NCBI GenBank assembly: GCA_019459145.1
Contig: JAIBEK010000027.1
Span: forward strand, 124,001-188,000
DNA from: Arenimonas sp.
GTDB taxonomy: Bacteria > Pseudomonadota > Alphaproteobacteria > Rhizobiales > Rhizobiaceae
Direction: 5' to 3'
DNA: 64,000 nucleotides
The translations under genes were made by a program, and so were the position numbers. This document shows, one piece after another, positions 7,991 through 16,845 of this stretch (within the stretch, counting starts at the first letter, position 1; each line of letters opens with the position of its first letter). Under the pieces are notes generated by a model, which was not told where the DNA came from, ran no database searches, and saw only the letters and a program-made list of their open reading frames with translations.

Positions 7991-8448
7991 CAGGGCTCGT
8001 CAGGATTGGTCGAGGGCGTGAGGTGCGGGTTGCCCTCTTGGATTGCCACGCCCGGAAGATCTGCCTGGAACAAGAGAGTATAGATACCTCCCCGGTTCCA
8101 ATAGCGGCGCTATCGCTGCTGAAACTCCCGCCGGTCTCGCTTTTTGGCCGTCGACCTCAGCAAGATCCTTAGCCTGTCGACAATCCCCGACCGGCCTGGC
8201 TCCCCCTCGAACCCCTATCACCGGGGAAGTGTTCCCGTCTTTCTCGCAGGACCGGAAAGAAATGCCTTTGAAGGTCCGGTCTGCCGCGTCTTCAGAAGCG
8301 CGATCACTCCGCCTTTTTCCTGGAGTTTTGAGCGCCCGAGGTCTCGGGCTCTCCAGAGTCACGCGCGGGGTTACCAAAGAGCCCTTCGCCGACCGGTGAA
8401 GGCGATCTTCTGCGAACGAACCTTGTCTTGCCCGCCTTCTTTTGGTTT
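7991..8448. other. Gene-free stretch
   Basis: About 460 bases with open frames on several strands but no recognisable protein, ribosome binding site or RNA. It separates the IS debris from the 8.4-18 kb metabolic cluster. Confidence 0.5.
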
Positions 8449-9132
8449 TCAGCCGACGAATGACCTTTCGTCCCCCTTGCCTGAGCACAATGCGTATCCC
8501 GCGCCCCTCACTGTGCGGATGAGATCTGGCCCGCATGCTTCAAGTGCCCGACGGATATGGCCGATATGAATATCGACCGTCCGTGGCTCGACCTCGGCGC
8601 CCGGCGGCCAGCACGCGGTGATGAAAGCCTCGCGGTCCCGGACGGCCCCCGGATCCTCGAGCAGAAGGCGGAGGATCCGGTACTGAAGGGCGCTCAGATG
8701 AACCTTGCATTCACCGCGCCGGACCACCATCGATGATAGGTCCAGGGTGAGATCGTCGAAACCGAGGAGATCGCTCCTGTTGCGGGGCATCCCGTGCGGA
8801 CGAAGGCTGCGCAGGAATTCCAGAAGCTTTGCCGGCTCGAAAGGCGGCTCTAGCACGAATTCGGCTTCAAGCTCCGTATGCGCCACTTCGCCCCGCCGGA
8901 GTATTATCAGGGCTGCATCGGGGCACGATGAACGCACCACGGCAACAAGGCTCGTCGCGCCATGTCTCTCCGTCGACCCCTCAATCAGGAACGCGACAAT
9001 GTCGGGAGAGAGTGAGGCTTCGATATCCGCACTGCACTGCGCCAGAACCGTGTCGAAACCTTCCCGGGCAAGAAGATGTCTCAAGAGGAGAAATAGCTGA
9101 GCGTCCCTGACGCTGATGACGATTCGATACAT
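8449..9132 (-). CDS. OmpR/PhoB-like regulator with atypical receiver domain
   Basis: This 227-aa protein has an N-terminal receiver-like fold and a C-terminal winged helix at about residues 125-220 (VHLSALQYRILRLLLEDPGA, VDIHIGHIRRALEACG, IRTVRGAGYAL). The position of the phosphoacceptor aspartate is a glutamate (FLIEGS, about residue 51), and the conserved lysine is replaced in LEPPFEP. It may therefore work without phosphorylation. GGAGG lies 8 bases before the ATG at 9132. It is the last gene of the aminotransferase operon, 15 bp after the SDR gene. Confidence 0.8.
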   Translation of the reverse strand: MYRIVISVRDAQLFLLLRHLLAREGFDTVLAQCSADIEASLSPDIVAFLIEGSTERHGATSLVAVVRSSCPDAALIILRRGEVAHTELEAEFVLEPPFEPAKLLEFLRSLRPHGMPRNRSDLLGFDDLTLDLSSMVVRRGECKVHLSALQYRILRLLLEDPGAVRDREAFITACWPPGAEVEPRTVDIHIGHIRRALEACGPDLIRTVRGAGYALCSGKGDERSFVG

Positions 9133-9147
9133 CAACAGACCTCCGGG

Positions 9148-9924
9148 TCACAAGGGCGCATATTCCCCACCATTGACATCGATGACCGCGCCGTTGACGA
9201 ACCCTGCCTCTCTGGAAACCAGGAAGCCGGCCAGCGCCGCGACATCGTCTACTTCACCCAGGCGACCCGCAGGGATGCGAGACAGGACCGCAAGCAGCCC
9301 CTCGCCGGTCACCGGTGCCGTCATCCCGGTCACGATGTGACCCGGCGCTATTACGTTGACAGTCACTCCGCTGCCGGCGCAGTCGGCAATGAGAGATCGG
9401 CAGAGGCCTCCAAGCGCGGCCTTGGAAACTGCATAGGAGGTACCGGCCAGTCTGGGCACTGCGCGCCCCGCGATCGACCCCACCAGGATGATGCGCCCGA
9501 AGCGCGAGGCGATCATCGGGGCCAGCACCGCCTGGCAGCAGAGCATTGCCCCGGTCAGGTTGATGGCCAGTACCCTGTTCCATTCGTCGAGGTTGAGTTC
9601 GCAAAAGGGCGTCGCGTCGCCCGTGGTTCGTTTCGGTGAGATTCCGGCGTTGCATATAAGCGTATCCGCAGGTCGCCACCGTTTCGATACGGCGCGAAAG
9701 AAGCCGGAGATCTGATCCGGGCTGGCAAGATCGACACGGGTCGCCATGATTCGTTCCGCATCGTGTCGCCGCGACAAGACATGTCGTGCATGCTCCACGT
9801 GTTCCTCGTTGCGGCCGAAGAAGGCCAGATTGAAGCCAGCGTCGAGCAACATCGAGCCGACGGCCAGCCCGATTCCGGAACTGCCGCCCGTCACGACCGC
9901 CACCCGACGCTGTGGTCCAGCCAT
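9148..9924 (-). CDS. Short-chain dehydrogenase/reductase (SDR)
   Basis: The 258-aa product is a classical SDR: cofactor motif TGGSSGIG at residues 12-19, the NAG motif (LICNAGIS), and the catalytic Ser with Tyr-x3-Lys in GSIAGRAVPRLAGTSYAVSK. The C-terminus NGAVIDVNGG is typical. It is an NAD(P)-dependent alcohol or keto oxidoreductase in the cytoplasm, substrate unknown. It follows the ThDP-enzyme gene by 2 bases, so both probably act in the same degradation route. Confidence 0.88.
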   Translation of the reverse strand: MAGPQRRVAVVTGGSSGIGLAVGSMLLDAGFNLAFFGRNEEHVEHARHVLSRRHDAERIMATRVDLASPDQISGFFRAVSKRWRPADTLICNAGISPKRTTGDATPFCELNLDEWNRVLAINLTGAMLCCQAVLAPMIASRFGRIILVGSIAGRAVPRLAGTSYAVSKAALGGLCRSLIADCAGSGVTVNVIAPGHIVTGMTAPVTGEGLLAVLSRIPAGRLGEVDDVAALAGFLVSREAGFVNGAVIDVNGGEYAPL

Positions 9925-9926
9925 CT

Positions 9927-11642
9927 TCAGGTTCCCTCGTCCATGGCTGCAAAGAGTGAGAGCGCGGGATGGGCTTCGGGGTCGGTCATGACCTCGATGA
10001 CAAAGGGGCGATTTGCCCTGAGCGCCGTCGAAATAACCACACCGAGTTCCCCGGGATCCTCGACACGCACACCATCACATCCGCATGCGCGCGCCAGGGC
10101 GGCGTGATCGACAGGGGCAAAATGACATGCCGTCGTATAGCGCCCGAACTTCACCGTCTCGGCGTCTCGCTGGAAGCCCAGAATGCCATTGTTCAGCACA
10201 ATGATGGTGACGGCCACGCCATGACGCGCCAGGGTCTCGAGTTCCGCCCAGCTATGGGCGAAACCCCCATCGCCGACGATGGCAACGACCGGCGTTTCGG
10301 ACTGGGCAAGCCGGGCGCCGATCGCCAGCGGAACGCCCCATCCAAGTCCGGCCAATCCCCGTGGCGTGATGATCCGGCTCACCGGGCCGGGGGTTTTAAG
10401 CTGGCCAACCGTCCACATGGAAGAATAGCTCGCATCCGCCACCACCGTCAGGCCCTTCTCGACAAATGGCTGAAGTTCCCTCATCACGCGCTCCGGACGA
10501 ATTGGCGTGCCGCCGGACCCGAACAACGATTCCCGGTCCGTCTCGAAGCTGGCCCAGCAGCGCGCGATATCCTTCTCCAGGTGGTCGCGCAGACCGTGCC
10601 GGTGGGAAAGATCAAGCGCTTCAAGTGCGTCACACAGGGCATCGAGCGTTTCGCGCGCGTCCCCGACGAGCCTGAGAGCCTCGTAGTTCCGTCCGATCTC
10701 CTGGGGGTCCATGTCGATGTGGATGACACGGGCGGAATCAGGGATCTGGCTCCAGTTGTCCGTTCCGTTCTGGTTGGTGCGCGTGCCCACGAGAAGGACA
10801 AGGTCTGCAGCCTTGATAAAGCGCCCCGTATGCGAGCCGAGCGAGCGCGGCCCAGTCAGGGACCCAAGCACCCCGAGCGAAAGTGGATGAAACTCGTTGA
10901 CCGCGCCCTTGCCCATGTTCGTCGTGTAGACGGGCAAAGCAGCCAGGTCCTGAAGACGCGACAGCGCATCGAAAGCCCCTGCGCCGTGCACGCCGCCGCC
11001 CGCAAGCACGATCGGCTGCTTCGCCTTGGCGAGGAGATCCGCCGCGAAACGGATCATCTCGTCGTTTGGACGCGAACGATCCAGGGGATAGCGACCGAGG
11101 CTGGACTGCCGCGCCGAGGACGGCGCCCTTGTGTGGCCACGCAGAAGATCGGCCGGCAGCAGCAGGGCCGCGGGTCCCGGGCGGCCGGACGCAGCAGCCG
11201 TGAAAGCGGCGTCCACATAACGCTCGATCTCATCTTCGACCTGAACGCGGCGGACCCATTTGGTGCAGGACTGGAACAGGGCCAGATGATCAAGCTCCTG
11301 AAAAGCGTTCTTGTCCGACTGATGGCGCTCGACCTCCTGGACCAGAGCGACAAGTGGAATGCTGGCCTTGAGCGCCTCGGCAAGCGGGGGCACAAGAAGC
11401 GTGGCGGCAGGACCGTTCTGTGCCGCCACCACCCCCACCCTGCCCGACAGTCGGGCGTAACCGTCGGCCATCACCCCACCCATGTTTTCCTGGCGATAGG
11501 CGATCTGACGGATTCCCCGTTCCTCGGCAGCAAGCACAACCGCGGAGGGAAGGCTCTGGGCAAAAAGGAACTCGACTTCGTGCCGGATGAGCGAATCTGC
11601 GACGCGTTCGGCTACCGTCTGTTCAAGGAAAACTGCATTCAT
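9927..11642 (-). CDS. Thiamine diphosphate-dependent enzyme, acetolactate synthase-like
   Basis: The 571-aa protein has the three-domain layout of the acetohydroxyacid synthase/oxalyl-CoA decarboxylase superfamily. The catalytic Glu is in YRQENMGG near residue 50, the central FAD/regulatory-like domain has IVLAGGGVHG and VHIDMDPQEIG, and the ThDP/Mg motif runs from IVGDGGF to LNNGILGF. ATG at 11642 overlaps the preceding aminotransferase stop as ATGA and is preferred over GTG at 11651. Family members cleave or form C-C bonds next to a carbonyl. The reaction here is not determined. Confidence 0.85.
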   Translation of the reverse strand: MNAVFLEQTVAERVADSLIRHEVEFLFAQSLPSAVVLAAEERGIRQIAYRQENMGGVMADGYARLSGRVGVVAAQNGPAATLLVPPLAEALKASIPLVALVQEVERHQSDKNAFQELDHLALFQSCTKWVRRVQVEDEIERYVDAAFTAAASGRPGPAALLLPADLLRGHTRAPSSARQSSLGRYPLDRSRPNDEMIRFAADLLAKAKQPIVLAGGGVHGAGAFDALSRLQDLAALPVYTTNMGKGAVNEFHPLSLGVLGSLTGPRSLGSHTGRFIKAADLVLLVGTRTNQNGTDNWSQIPDSARVIHIDMDPQEIGRNYEALRLVGDARETLDALCDALEALDLSHRHGLRDHLEKDIARCWASFETDRESLFGSGGTPIRPERVMRELQPFVEKGLTVVADASYSSMWTVGQLKTPGPVSRIITPRGLAGLGWGVPLAIGARLAQSETPVVAIVGDGGFAHSWAELETLARHGVAVTIIVLNNGILGFQRDAETVKFGRYTTACHFAPVDHAALARACGCDGVRVEDPGELGVVISTALRANRPFVIEVMTDPEAHPALSLFAAMDEGT

Positions 11643-12982
11643 GACCGGCACTCCCCATGGGCTTCGGTGTGATCTTCAAGGAAGCGCTCGAACGTATGGA
11701 CGATCGCGTCGATATCGCTGTCCTGCATCGGAGTGGACAGGCACGCAGCAGCGCCGAACGGAAGTAGGATCCCGGCTTCAAGGAATGACCGTGCAAGTCG
11801 GCGCATCCGGTCCGTTTCTCCGGCCGTCATCAGGGCGTCGGCATAGGTCCGGGGAGGCTTGGCCTTGGGGTGGATGCGAAACAGGGAAGCGGAGCCCGTG
11901 ATAGAGAACCGGGCTCCATGGGAAAGAGCGGCTTGGCCCAGGCGGCTGCGCAAGTGATCGCCCATAGTCTCGAGCCGTGCAAAGACCTCCGGGGTCATCG
12001 CCTGCATGGCTGCCAGACCGGCAATCATCGAAACGGGATTGGCCGCAAAGGTACCGCCCTGGGGCACGCGGGGTGCCTTACCTTGGGAACTGAACACATC
12101 CATGACATCTGCCCTGCCGCCGATGGCGCCGATCGGAAAGCCGCCCCCGATGATCTTGCCGGCCGTGACCAGATCGGGCTCGAGCCCGAAACGCGTCGAG
12201 GCCCCCTGATAACTCTGTCGCAGGTTCAGGACTTCGTCCGCGATGATCAACGTGCCGTTGGCGCGGGCAAAACGCGTCACGTGTTCCAGGAATTGTGGCA
12301 AGGGCGCGAGAAGCCCCGCCCTGCTTGGCATCGGGTCGATCAGAATAGCCGCAAGGCGACCTGCATGGGCAGCGAGTCCCTCATCGAGCCCCTCGATCCG
12401 GTTGAATTCGAGCACCACGACATCGTCTGCAACGCTCTCGGGCGCTCCCCGGTAAGTGCCGCCACGGCGAATGGAGCCTTGCGATATTGGCCCGTTCTGT
12501 CCGTTTTCCGCCCAGTCATAGGCTCCATGATAGGCGCCGGCAAATCGCACGATCGCGGATCGCCCGGTAAAGGCACGCGCAGCCTTGACGGCGAACATGA
12601 CGGCTTCCGTACCCGTACTGACGAAGCGTACCTGTTCAATTGCCGGAATGCGGTCAACCAGAAGCTCCGCCAGGGCGATCTCGTGTTCGGTGGGATAGGC
12701 AAAGCACGTTCCCTTACGCAGGAACTGCGCCACCGCATCCGCGACCGGTTCATAGGCGTGACCGTGCACCAGGGTGGTGAAATTGTTGTTGAGATCCAGA
12801 TACCGCCGACCGTCGACATCCGTGACATAAGCGCCCTTTCCACCGGCCATGTAGATGGGGTGGGGATCGAGATCGACGGTGGAACGCGTCAGGCCGCCCG
12901 GCAGGACCTGGCGGCCGCGACGATAGAGGTAACTGGACACGGGGGATCCCCCCGCCGGATCGGCTGGTAAATGAGTAGGCAT
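11639..12982 (-). CDS. Class III (omega-type) PLP aminotransferase
   Basis: The 447-aa product is of the glutamate-1-semialdehyde aminomutase/omega-aminotransferase group. It shows GKGAYVTDVDGRRYLDLNNN near the N-terminus, the cofactor region VSTGTEAVMFAVKAARAFTG, IIADEV (PLP-binding Asp), and the Schiff-base lysine in TAGKIIGGGFPIGAIGG. It probably transaminates an imported amine or amino acid delivered by the divergent ABC transporter. First gene of the minus operon that continues with the ThDP enzyme, the SDR and the regulator. Confidence 0.88.
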   Translation of the reverse strand: MPTHLPADPAGGSPVSSYLYRRGRQVLPGGLTRSTVDLDPHPIYMAGGKGAYVTDVDGRRYLDLNNNFTTLVHGHAYEPVADAVAQFLRKGTCFAYPTEHEIALAELLVDRIPAIEQVRFVSTGTEAVMFAVKAARAFTGRSAIVRFAGAYHGAYDWAENGQNGPISQGSIRRGGTYRGAPESVADDVVVLEFNRIEGLDEGLAAHAGRLAAILIDPMPSRAGLLAPLPQFLEHVTRFARANGTLIIADEVLNLRQSYQGASTRFGLEPDLVTAGKIIGGGFPIGAIGGRADVMDVFSSQGKAPRVPQGGTFAANPVSMIAGLAAMQAMTPEVFARLETMGDHLRSRLGQAALSHGARFSITGSASLFRIHPKAKPPRTYADALMTAGETDRMRRLARSFLEAGILLPFGAAACLSTPMQDSDIDAIVHTFERFLEDHTEAHGECRS

Positions 12983-13025
12983 CGAACTGCTTTCTGTTGC
13001 GGAAAATCAGGAGCTTCACGGAAGC

Positions 13026-13054
13026 TTTGTATTTTGTTGCAACAAAAAATGCAG
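13026..13054 (-). promoter_or_regulatory. Promoter with embedded GntR-type palindrome (aminotransferase operon)
   Basis: The 16-bp perfect palindrome TTTTGTTGCAACAAAA lies at 13032-13047. On the minus strand it exactly fills the 17-base spacer between CTGCAT (13054-13049) and TACAAA (13031-13026). A half-site, TGCAACAAAA, lies at 13067-13076 at the end of the GntR gene. The same arrangement recurs at 13793-13821. Confidence 0.7.
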
Positions 13055-13079
13055 TCGTCAAGTCCATGCAACAAAAGAT

Positions 13080-13769
13080 TCAAAGGCGCGGGGCGCGATC
13101 TCTGATTGCCGAACGCAGCTGGCGATAACCCTCGCGGATATCGTTCTCGAAGGCCGCACGCAGCGCACCGCGATCCTTCTCGACCAACGCCTCAATCGCC
13201 ATCTGGTGGTTGCGAACGCCCTGCCGCTCCTCTGCAAAGCGAGGATAGAGCCCATAGAAGGAAGGGCCGACGCGGAGCCACTGCCCCTCGATCATCGCCA
13301 CGAGATGAGGCATGCGGCTGAGCCGATAAACAAGGAAATGAAACTCCTTGTTGCAGGACAATGCCTCGGCATAAGCCTTGCGATCGAGCGCCTCACCGAT
13401 ATTGCGCTGAATTTCTTTCAATTCTTCAACAACTTGGTCGGTTGCAGCTTCAGCCGCGAGCTCTGCGGCGAGCCCCTCCAGCGCAAGCCTAATATGGGTA
13501 ATTTCGCGAAGGTCGGCCTCCGTCAGGACAGGAATGATCACCGTCTTGGGCCCCGCGTAGACGAGCGCATTATCGCCCACCAGGCGGTTGATGGCATCAC
13601 GCGCCGGCGTCGAGCTGACGCCCAGGGCCTCGGCCACGGACCGGACTGTGAGCTTGTCGCCGGGATGGAACACGCCCCTGCTTAATCGGTCCTTGAGCTC
13701 CACATAGGCGGCGTCCCCGAGGCTGGGCGCCTGCATCTGCTTCCCGGATGTCGAGAAATCGGTCGTCAT
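13080..13769 (-). CDS. GntR-family regulator with FCD domain
   Basis: The 229-aa protein has an N-terminal winged helix (AAYVELKDRLSRGVFHPGDK, then SSTPARDAINRLVGDNALV) and a helical FCD effector domain with candidate metal ligands (NKEFHFLVYR and NHQMAIEALVEKD). It lies between the aminotransferase operon and the ABC transporter operon. It probably represses its own gene and the aminotransferase operon through the TTGTTGCAACAA-type palindromes found in both promoters. The ligand is probably the transported compound or a breakdown product. Confidence 0.88.
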   Translation of the reverse strand: MTTDFSTSGKQMQAPSLGDAAYVELKDRLSRGVFHPGDKLTVRSVAEALGVSSTPARDAINRLVGDNALVYAGPKTVIIPVLTEADLREITHIRLALEGLAAELAAEAATDQVVEELKEIQRNIGEALDRKAYAEALSCNKEFHFLVYRLSRMPHLVAMIEGQWLRVGPSFYGLYPRFAEERQGVRNHQMAIEALVEKDRGALRAAFENDIREGYRQLRSAIRDRAPRL

Positions 13770-13792
13770 TTTCGCTCCACGCGTGTTGACAG

Positions 13793-13821
13793 GCTATATT
13801 TTTGGTGCAACAAAAATGCAA
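13793..13821 (-). promoter_or_regulatory. GntR gene promoter with embedded operator
   Basis: TTGCAT (13821-13816) and TATAGC (13798-13793) on the minus strand are separated by 17 bases. The 18-bp near-palindrome TTTTTGGTGCAACAAAAA at 13799-13816, with one mismatched pair, fills the spacer. It matches the aminotransferase-operon operator. The region also precedes the divergent ABC operon and could affect both. Confidence 0.7.
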
Positions 13822-13966
13822 ATGTGAAGCTTTTGCAAAGTTTGGCGCATCAGAAACCCATAACATTTCACTGATCCTGAGTCACGCGCACGCGGACCGG
13901 GGATGCCCGGCGCGTCTTCGAAACACTTCGCATTTCCTGAACAGAAAACAGAAGAAGGGGACTGAA

Positions 13967-15067
13967 TTGATAGGACAAAGCCTTTCGCTTCGCGGCATAA
14001 CCAAGAATTACGAACGCATTTGCGCAGTCCATGGAACCGACCTCGAGATCGGTGCGGGTGAGTTCGTATCGATCGTCGGCCCGTCCGGATCCGGCAAGAC
14101 GACACTGCTCACAATGATTGCAGGTTTCGAACGCCCGACCACGGGTTCGGTGTTGATCGGCGACGTCGATATCACCGGCCTTGCGCCGAACCGGCGCAAT
14201 ATCGGCATGGTCTTTCAGAAATACGCGCTGTTTCCGCACATGACGGTCCGCAAGAACCTTGAATTCCCGCTCCGCATGCGTTCGAAGGCCGCACGGTCGG
14301 ACATCGGCGCCCGGGTCGATGCCATGCTTGACATGGTGCAACTGACCAAGTTGGGCCATCGATTGCCTCATCAGCTATCAGGCGGGCAGCAGCAGCGCGT
14401 TGCGGTCGGGCGGGCATTGGTCTTCGATCCGCCTATCCTTCTCATGGATGAACCGCTCGGAGCACTCGACAAGAAGCTCCGGGAGGCGATGCAGCTCGAG
14501 ATCAAGCAGTTGCAGCGGCGCCTCGGCGCTACAATCATCTATGTCACCCACGACCAGGAGGAAGCCCTTACCCTGTCGGATCGCGTCGCGGTGATGCATA
14601 ACGGGCGTCTCGAACAGATCGGCCAGCCCTTCGAGCTTTACGCAAATCCCAACACCGCCTTCATCGCGGACTTTGTCGGCACCATCAACTTCATCCCCGG
14701 CGTGATCGTCGGCGATGAGCGCGACCATTCGCTCGTTCGCCTTGCCAGTGGCGCGGTCGTCAAGGCTGCGAAAAGCGCAAAGGCCCCGGTCGGAAGCGCC
14801 GTTTCGGTTGCCGCGAGACCCGAGCATGTGGCGATTTCCGCGTCGCCAGGCACGGAACAGAATTCGCTTTCCGGTACGGTCGAAGCCGTTGTGTTTTCCG
14901 GCGCACACCGCGTCGCTCATGTGCGGCTGAAGGCGATGGAGGGCCTGACCGTCCGGGTCACACTTGCCGGCGAAACGAATATTCCCTCGGCGGGCGAGCC
15001 CCTAACCCTCTACCTGTCCCCCGACCGGCTCCAGCTGTTTTCCACGCAAACCGGGAGGCGCCTGTGA
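13967..15067 (+). CDS. ABC transporter ATP-binding protein, PotA-like
   Basis: The ATPase is 366 aa from a TTG start at 13967, chosen because GGGG lies 6 bases upstream and the protein then begins with the usual ITKNYERICAVHGTDLEI. Walker A is GPSGSGKTT, the signature LSGGQQQR, Walker B ILLMDEPLGALD, and the H-loop YVTHDQEEAL. A C-terminal TOBE-like domain begins near residue 280. This fits spermidine/putrescine/iron-type importers. It leads an operon of ATPase, two permeases, binding protein and receiver-like protein. Confidence 0.9.
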   Translation: MIGQSLSLRGITKNYERICAVHGTDLEIGAGEFVSIVGPSGSGKTTLLTMIAGFERPTTGSVLIGDVDITGLAPNRRNIGMVFQKYALFPHMTVRKNLEFPLRMRSKAARSDIGARVDAMLDMVQLTKLGHRLPHQLSGGQQQRVAVGRALVFDPPILLMDEPLGALDKKLREAMQLEIKQLQRRLGATIIYVTHDQEEALTLSDRVAVMHNGRLEQIGQPFELYANPNTAFIADFVGTINFIPGVIVGDERDHSLVRLASGAVVKAAKSAKAPVGSAVSVAARPEHVAISASPGTEQNSLSGTVEAVVFSGAHRVAHVRLKAMEGLTVRVTLAGETNIPSAGEPLTLYLSPDRLQLFSTQTGRRL

Positions 15068-15951
15068 CCCCGGCCCGCCTGTTCCAAGAGACCGCGAGGC
15101 GGTTCGTCCATAGCGGTCATGCTGGCCGTCTATCGCCGGCCGCATCCGTCGCGCTCGTGCTGCCGCTACTCGCAATCGTCGGCATCGGTTTCCTTCTCCC
15201 TGTCTGGAGGCTGGTGGCACTGAGTTTTGCAGATGGCGCGGCAAACTATCAGAGGCTTCTCGACGACACCCTGTATTTGCAAGTGTTCGCGGCAACGGGC
15301 GCGACCGCGGCTTGTGTCACGGCGCTTTGCATCGTGCTCGGCTACCCCGTCGCCTATGCAATGAACCGCCTCAAAGGGAAGGCAGCCGTTCTTGCGGGAG
15401 CCTGCGTGTTCATCCCATTGTGGACCTCGGTTCTGATCCGCTCCTATGCCTGGATCATCCTGTTGCAGCGGAACGGCGCATTGAACAGCCTGCTTGGTGC
15501 GGCAGGACTTGGCGATCATTCCGTGAAAATACTCTATACCCAGGCTGCGGTCGTTCTCGGCATGACCCACATCCTGTTGCCATTTGCCATCCTTCCGATC
15601 TACGCGACACTGAGGTCCCTGCCGCCGGATCTCGTGCGCGCCGCCGCCAATCTCGGCGCCGGACCGGTTCGCGCCTTCCTCCTGATTACACTGCCACTCA
15701 GCCTGCCGGGCGTCTTTGCCGGAACTGTGCTCTGCTTCGTGATGGCGCTCGGCTTCTACATCACACCCGCTCTGCTCGGCGGCCCCGGATCCCTGTTGAT
15801 GGCGACCTTGATCGGGCAACAGACCACGGTGCTGCTCGACTGGCCGTTCGCAGCGGCCCTGTCAACCGTTCTTCTCGGCGCCACGCTTTTCATCGTCATC
15901 ATCTTTCGCAGGGCAATTTCCACAAGCAAGGGGTTTCAAAGTGTACATTGA
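15064..15951 (+). CDS. ABC transporter permease, PotB-like
   Basis: The 295-aa protein starts with GTG overlapping the ATPase stop (GTGA). It has six likely transmembrane segments, starting VALVLPLLAIVGIGFLLPVW, and the EAA-type cytoplasmic loop AAANLGAGPVRAFLLITLPL that docks to the ATPase. It forms the inner-membrane channel with the next permease. Confidence 0.9.
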   Translation: MTPARLFQETARRFVHSGHAGRLSPAASVALVLPLLAIVGIGFLLPVWRLVALSFADGAANYQRLLDDTLYLQVFAATGATAACVTALCIVLGYPVAYAMNRLKGKAAVLAGACVFIPLWTSVLIRSYAWIILLQRNGALNSLLGAAGLGDHSVKILYTQAAVVLGMTHILLPFAILPIYATLRSLPPDLVRAAANLGAGPVRAFLLITLPLSLPGVFAGTVLCFVMALGFYITPALLGGPGSLLMATLIGQQTTVLLDWPFAAALSTVLLGATLFIVIIFRRAISTSKGFQSVH

Positions 15952-16840
15952 CCGCACCGTAAACGGACATCGCCAAAAGCTGGCGACCGGCCAGGAGGCC
16001 GGCGCACGAGAAGCGGTGGCGAACGGCGGCGTTGAGGGCCTTGCGATGCTCATCCGTATCCTGCGGACGCTGCTTGTCGGCGCGCTTCTCGTCTTTCTGC
16101 TGCTGCCAACGCTGATCGTCATACCGATGTCGCTGAGCACCACGGCCCATCTCGCATTCCCGCCTCAAGGTGTATCACTCGGCTGGTACAGAGCATTCTT
16201 CGGGGACGCCGAGTGGATGGCCGCAACCTGGTTCAGCCTCAAGATCGCCGTCTCGACCTGCATCACGGCGACAATCGTCGGTACCATGACCGCTCTCGCC
16301 CTGGTTCGCGGCGACATGCCGTTCAAGGGCCTTCTTCAGGCGCTCTCGCTGGCACCGATGATCGTGCCTCACATCGTCCTCGGCGTGGCACTCTATCTGG
16401 TATTCGCGCCCCTGAAGCTCACTGGCAGCCTGACCGGCTTCCTTATCGGACACACCGTGCTTGCCGTGCCTTTCGTCGTGATCACCGTGACTGCCGCGTT
16501 GCAGCGGCTCGATCCGGCGCTCGAACTGGCAAGTCTCAACTGCGGCGCCAGCCGCATCCAGACCTTCTTCCACGTCACGCTCCCAAACATCGTTCCGGGG
16601 ATCTTCTCTGGCGCCGTGTTCGCCTTCCTGGCCTCATTCGACGAGGCCACTGTCGCCTTCTTCATTTCCGACGTCACCGGAATGACCATCAGCCGGAAGA
16701 TGTTCGAAGACATCGACTTCAACCTGACCCCCGTCATTGCGGCGGCATCGACGGTCACGGTTCTCGCCTCGCTCGCCCTGATCGGCGTCGCCCAGGTCCT
16801 TTCATCCCTGTCCCGAACCACCTCGAACCCCCAGGAGTAG
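15941..16840 (+). CDS. ABC transporter permease, PotC-like
   Basis: The reading frame gives up to 299 aa and overlaps the previous permease gene by 11 bases when started at GTG 15941. The hydrophobic part begins with MLIRILRTLLVGALLVFLLL near 16046, which may be the true start, because the first 35 residues are hydrophilic and unlike the family. The EAA loop is ELASLNCGASRIQTFFHVTL. Six membrane helices are predicted. It is the second half of the transport channel. Confidence 0.88.
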   Translation: MYIDRTVNGHRQKLATGQEAGAREAVANGGVEGLAMLIRILRTLLVGALLVFLLLPTLIVIPMSLSTTAHLAFPPQGVSLGWYRAFFGDAEWMAATWFSLKIAVSTCITATIVGTMTALALVRGDMPFKGLLQALSLAPMIVPHIVLGVALYLVFAPLKLTGSLTGFLIGHTVLAVPFVVITVTAALQRLDPALELASLNCGASRIQTFFHVTLPNIVPGIFSGAVFAFLASFDEATVAFFISDVTGMTISRKMFEDIDFNLTPVIAAASTVTVLASLALIGVAQVLSSLSRTTSNPQE

Positions 16841-16845
16841 CCGAA

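Noticed and set aside
8000-8448. Several overlapping frames between the tandem repeat and the regulator gene
   Set aside because: Basic, low-complexity translations without ribosome binding sites or recognisable motifs.
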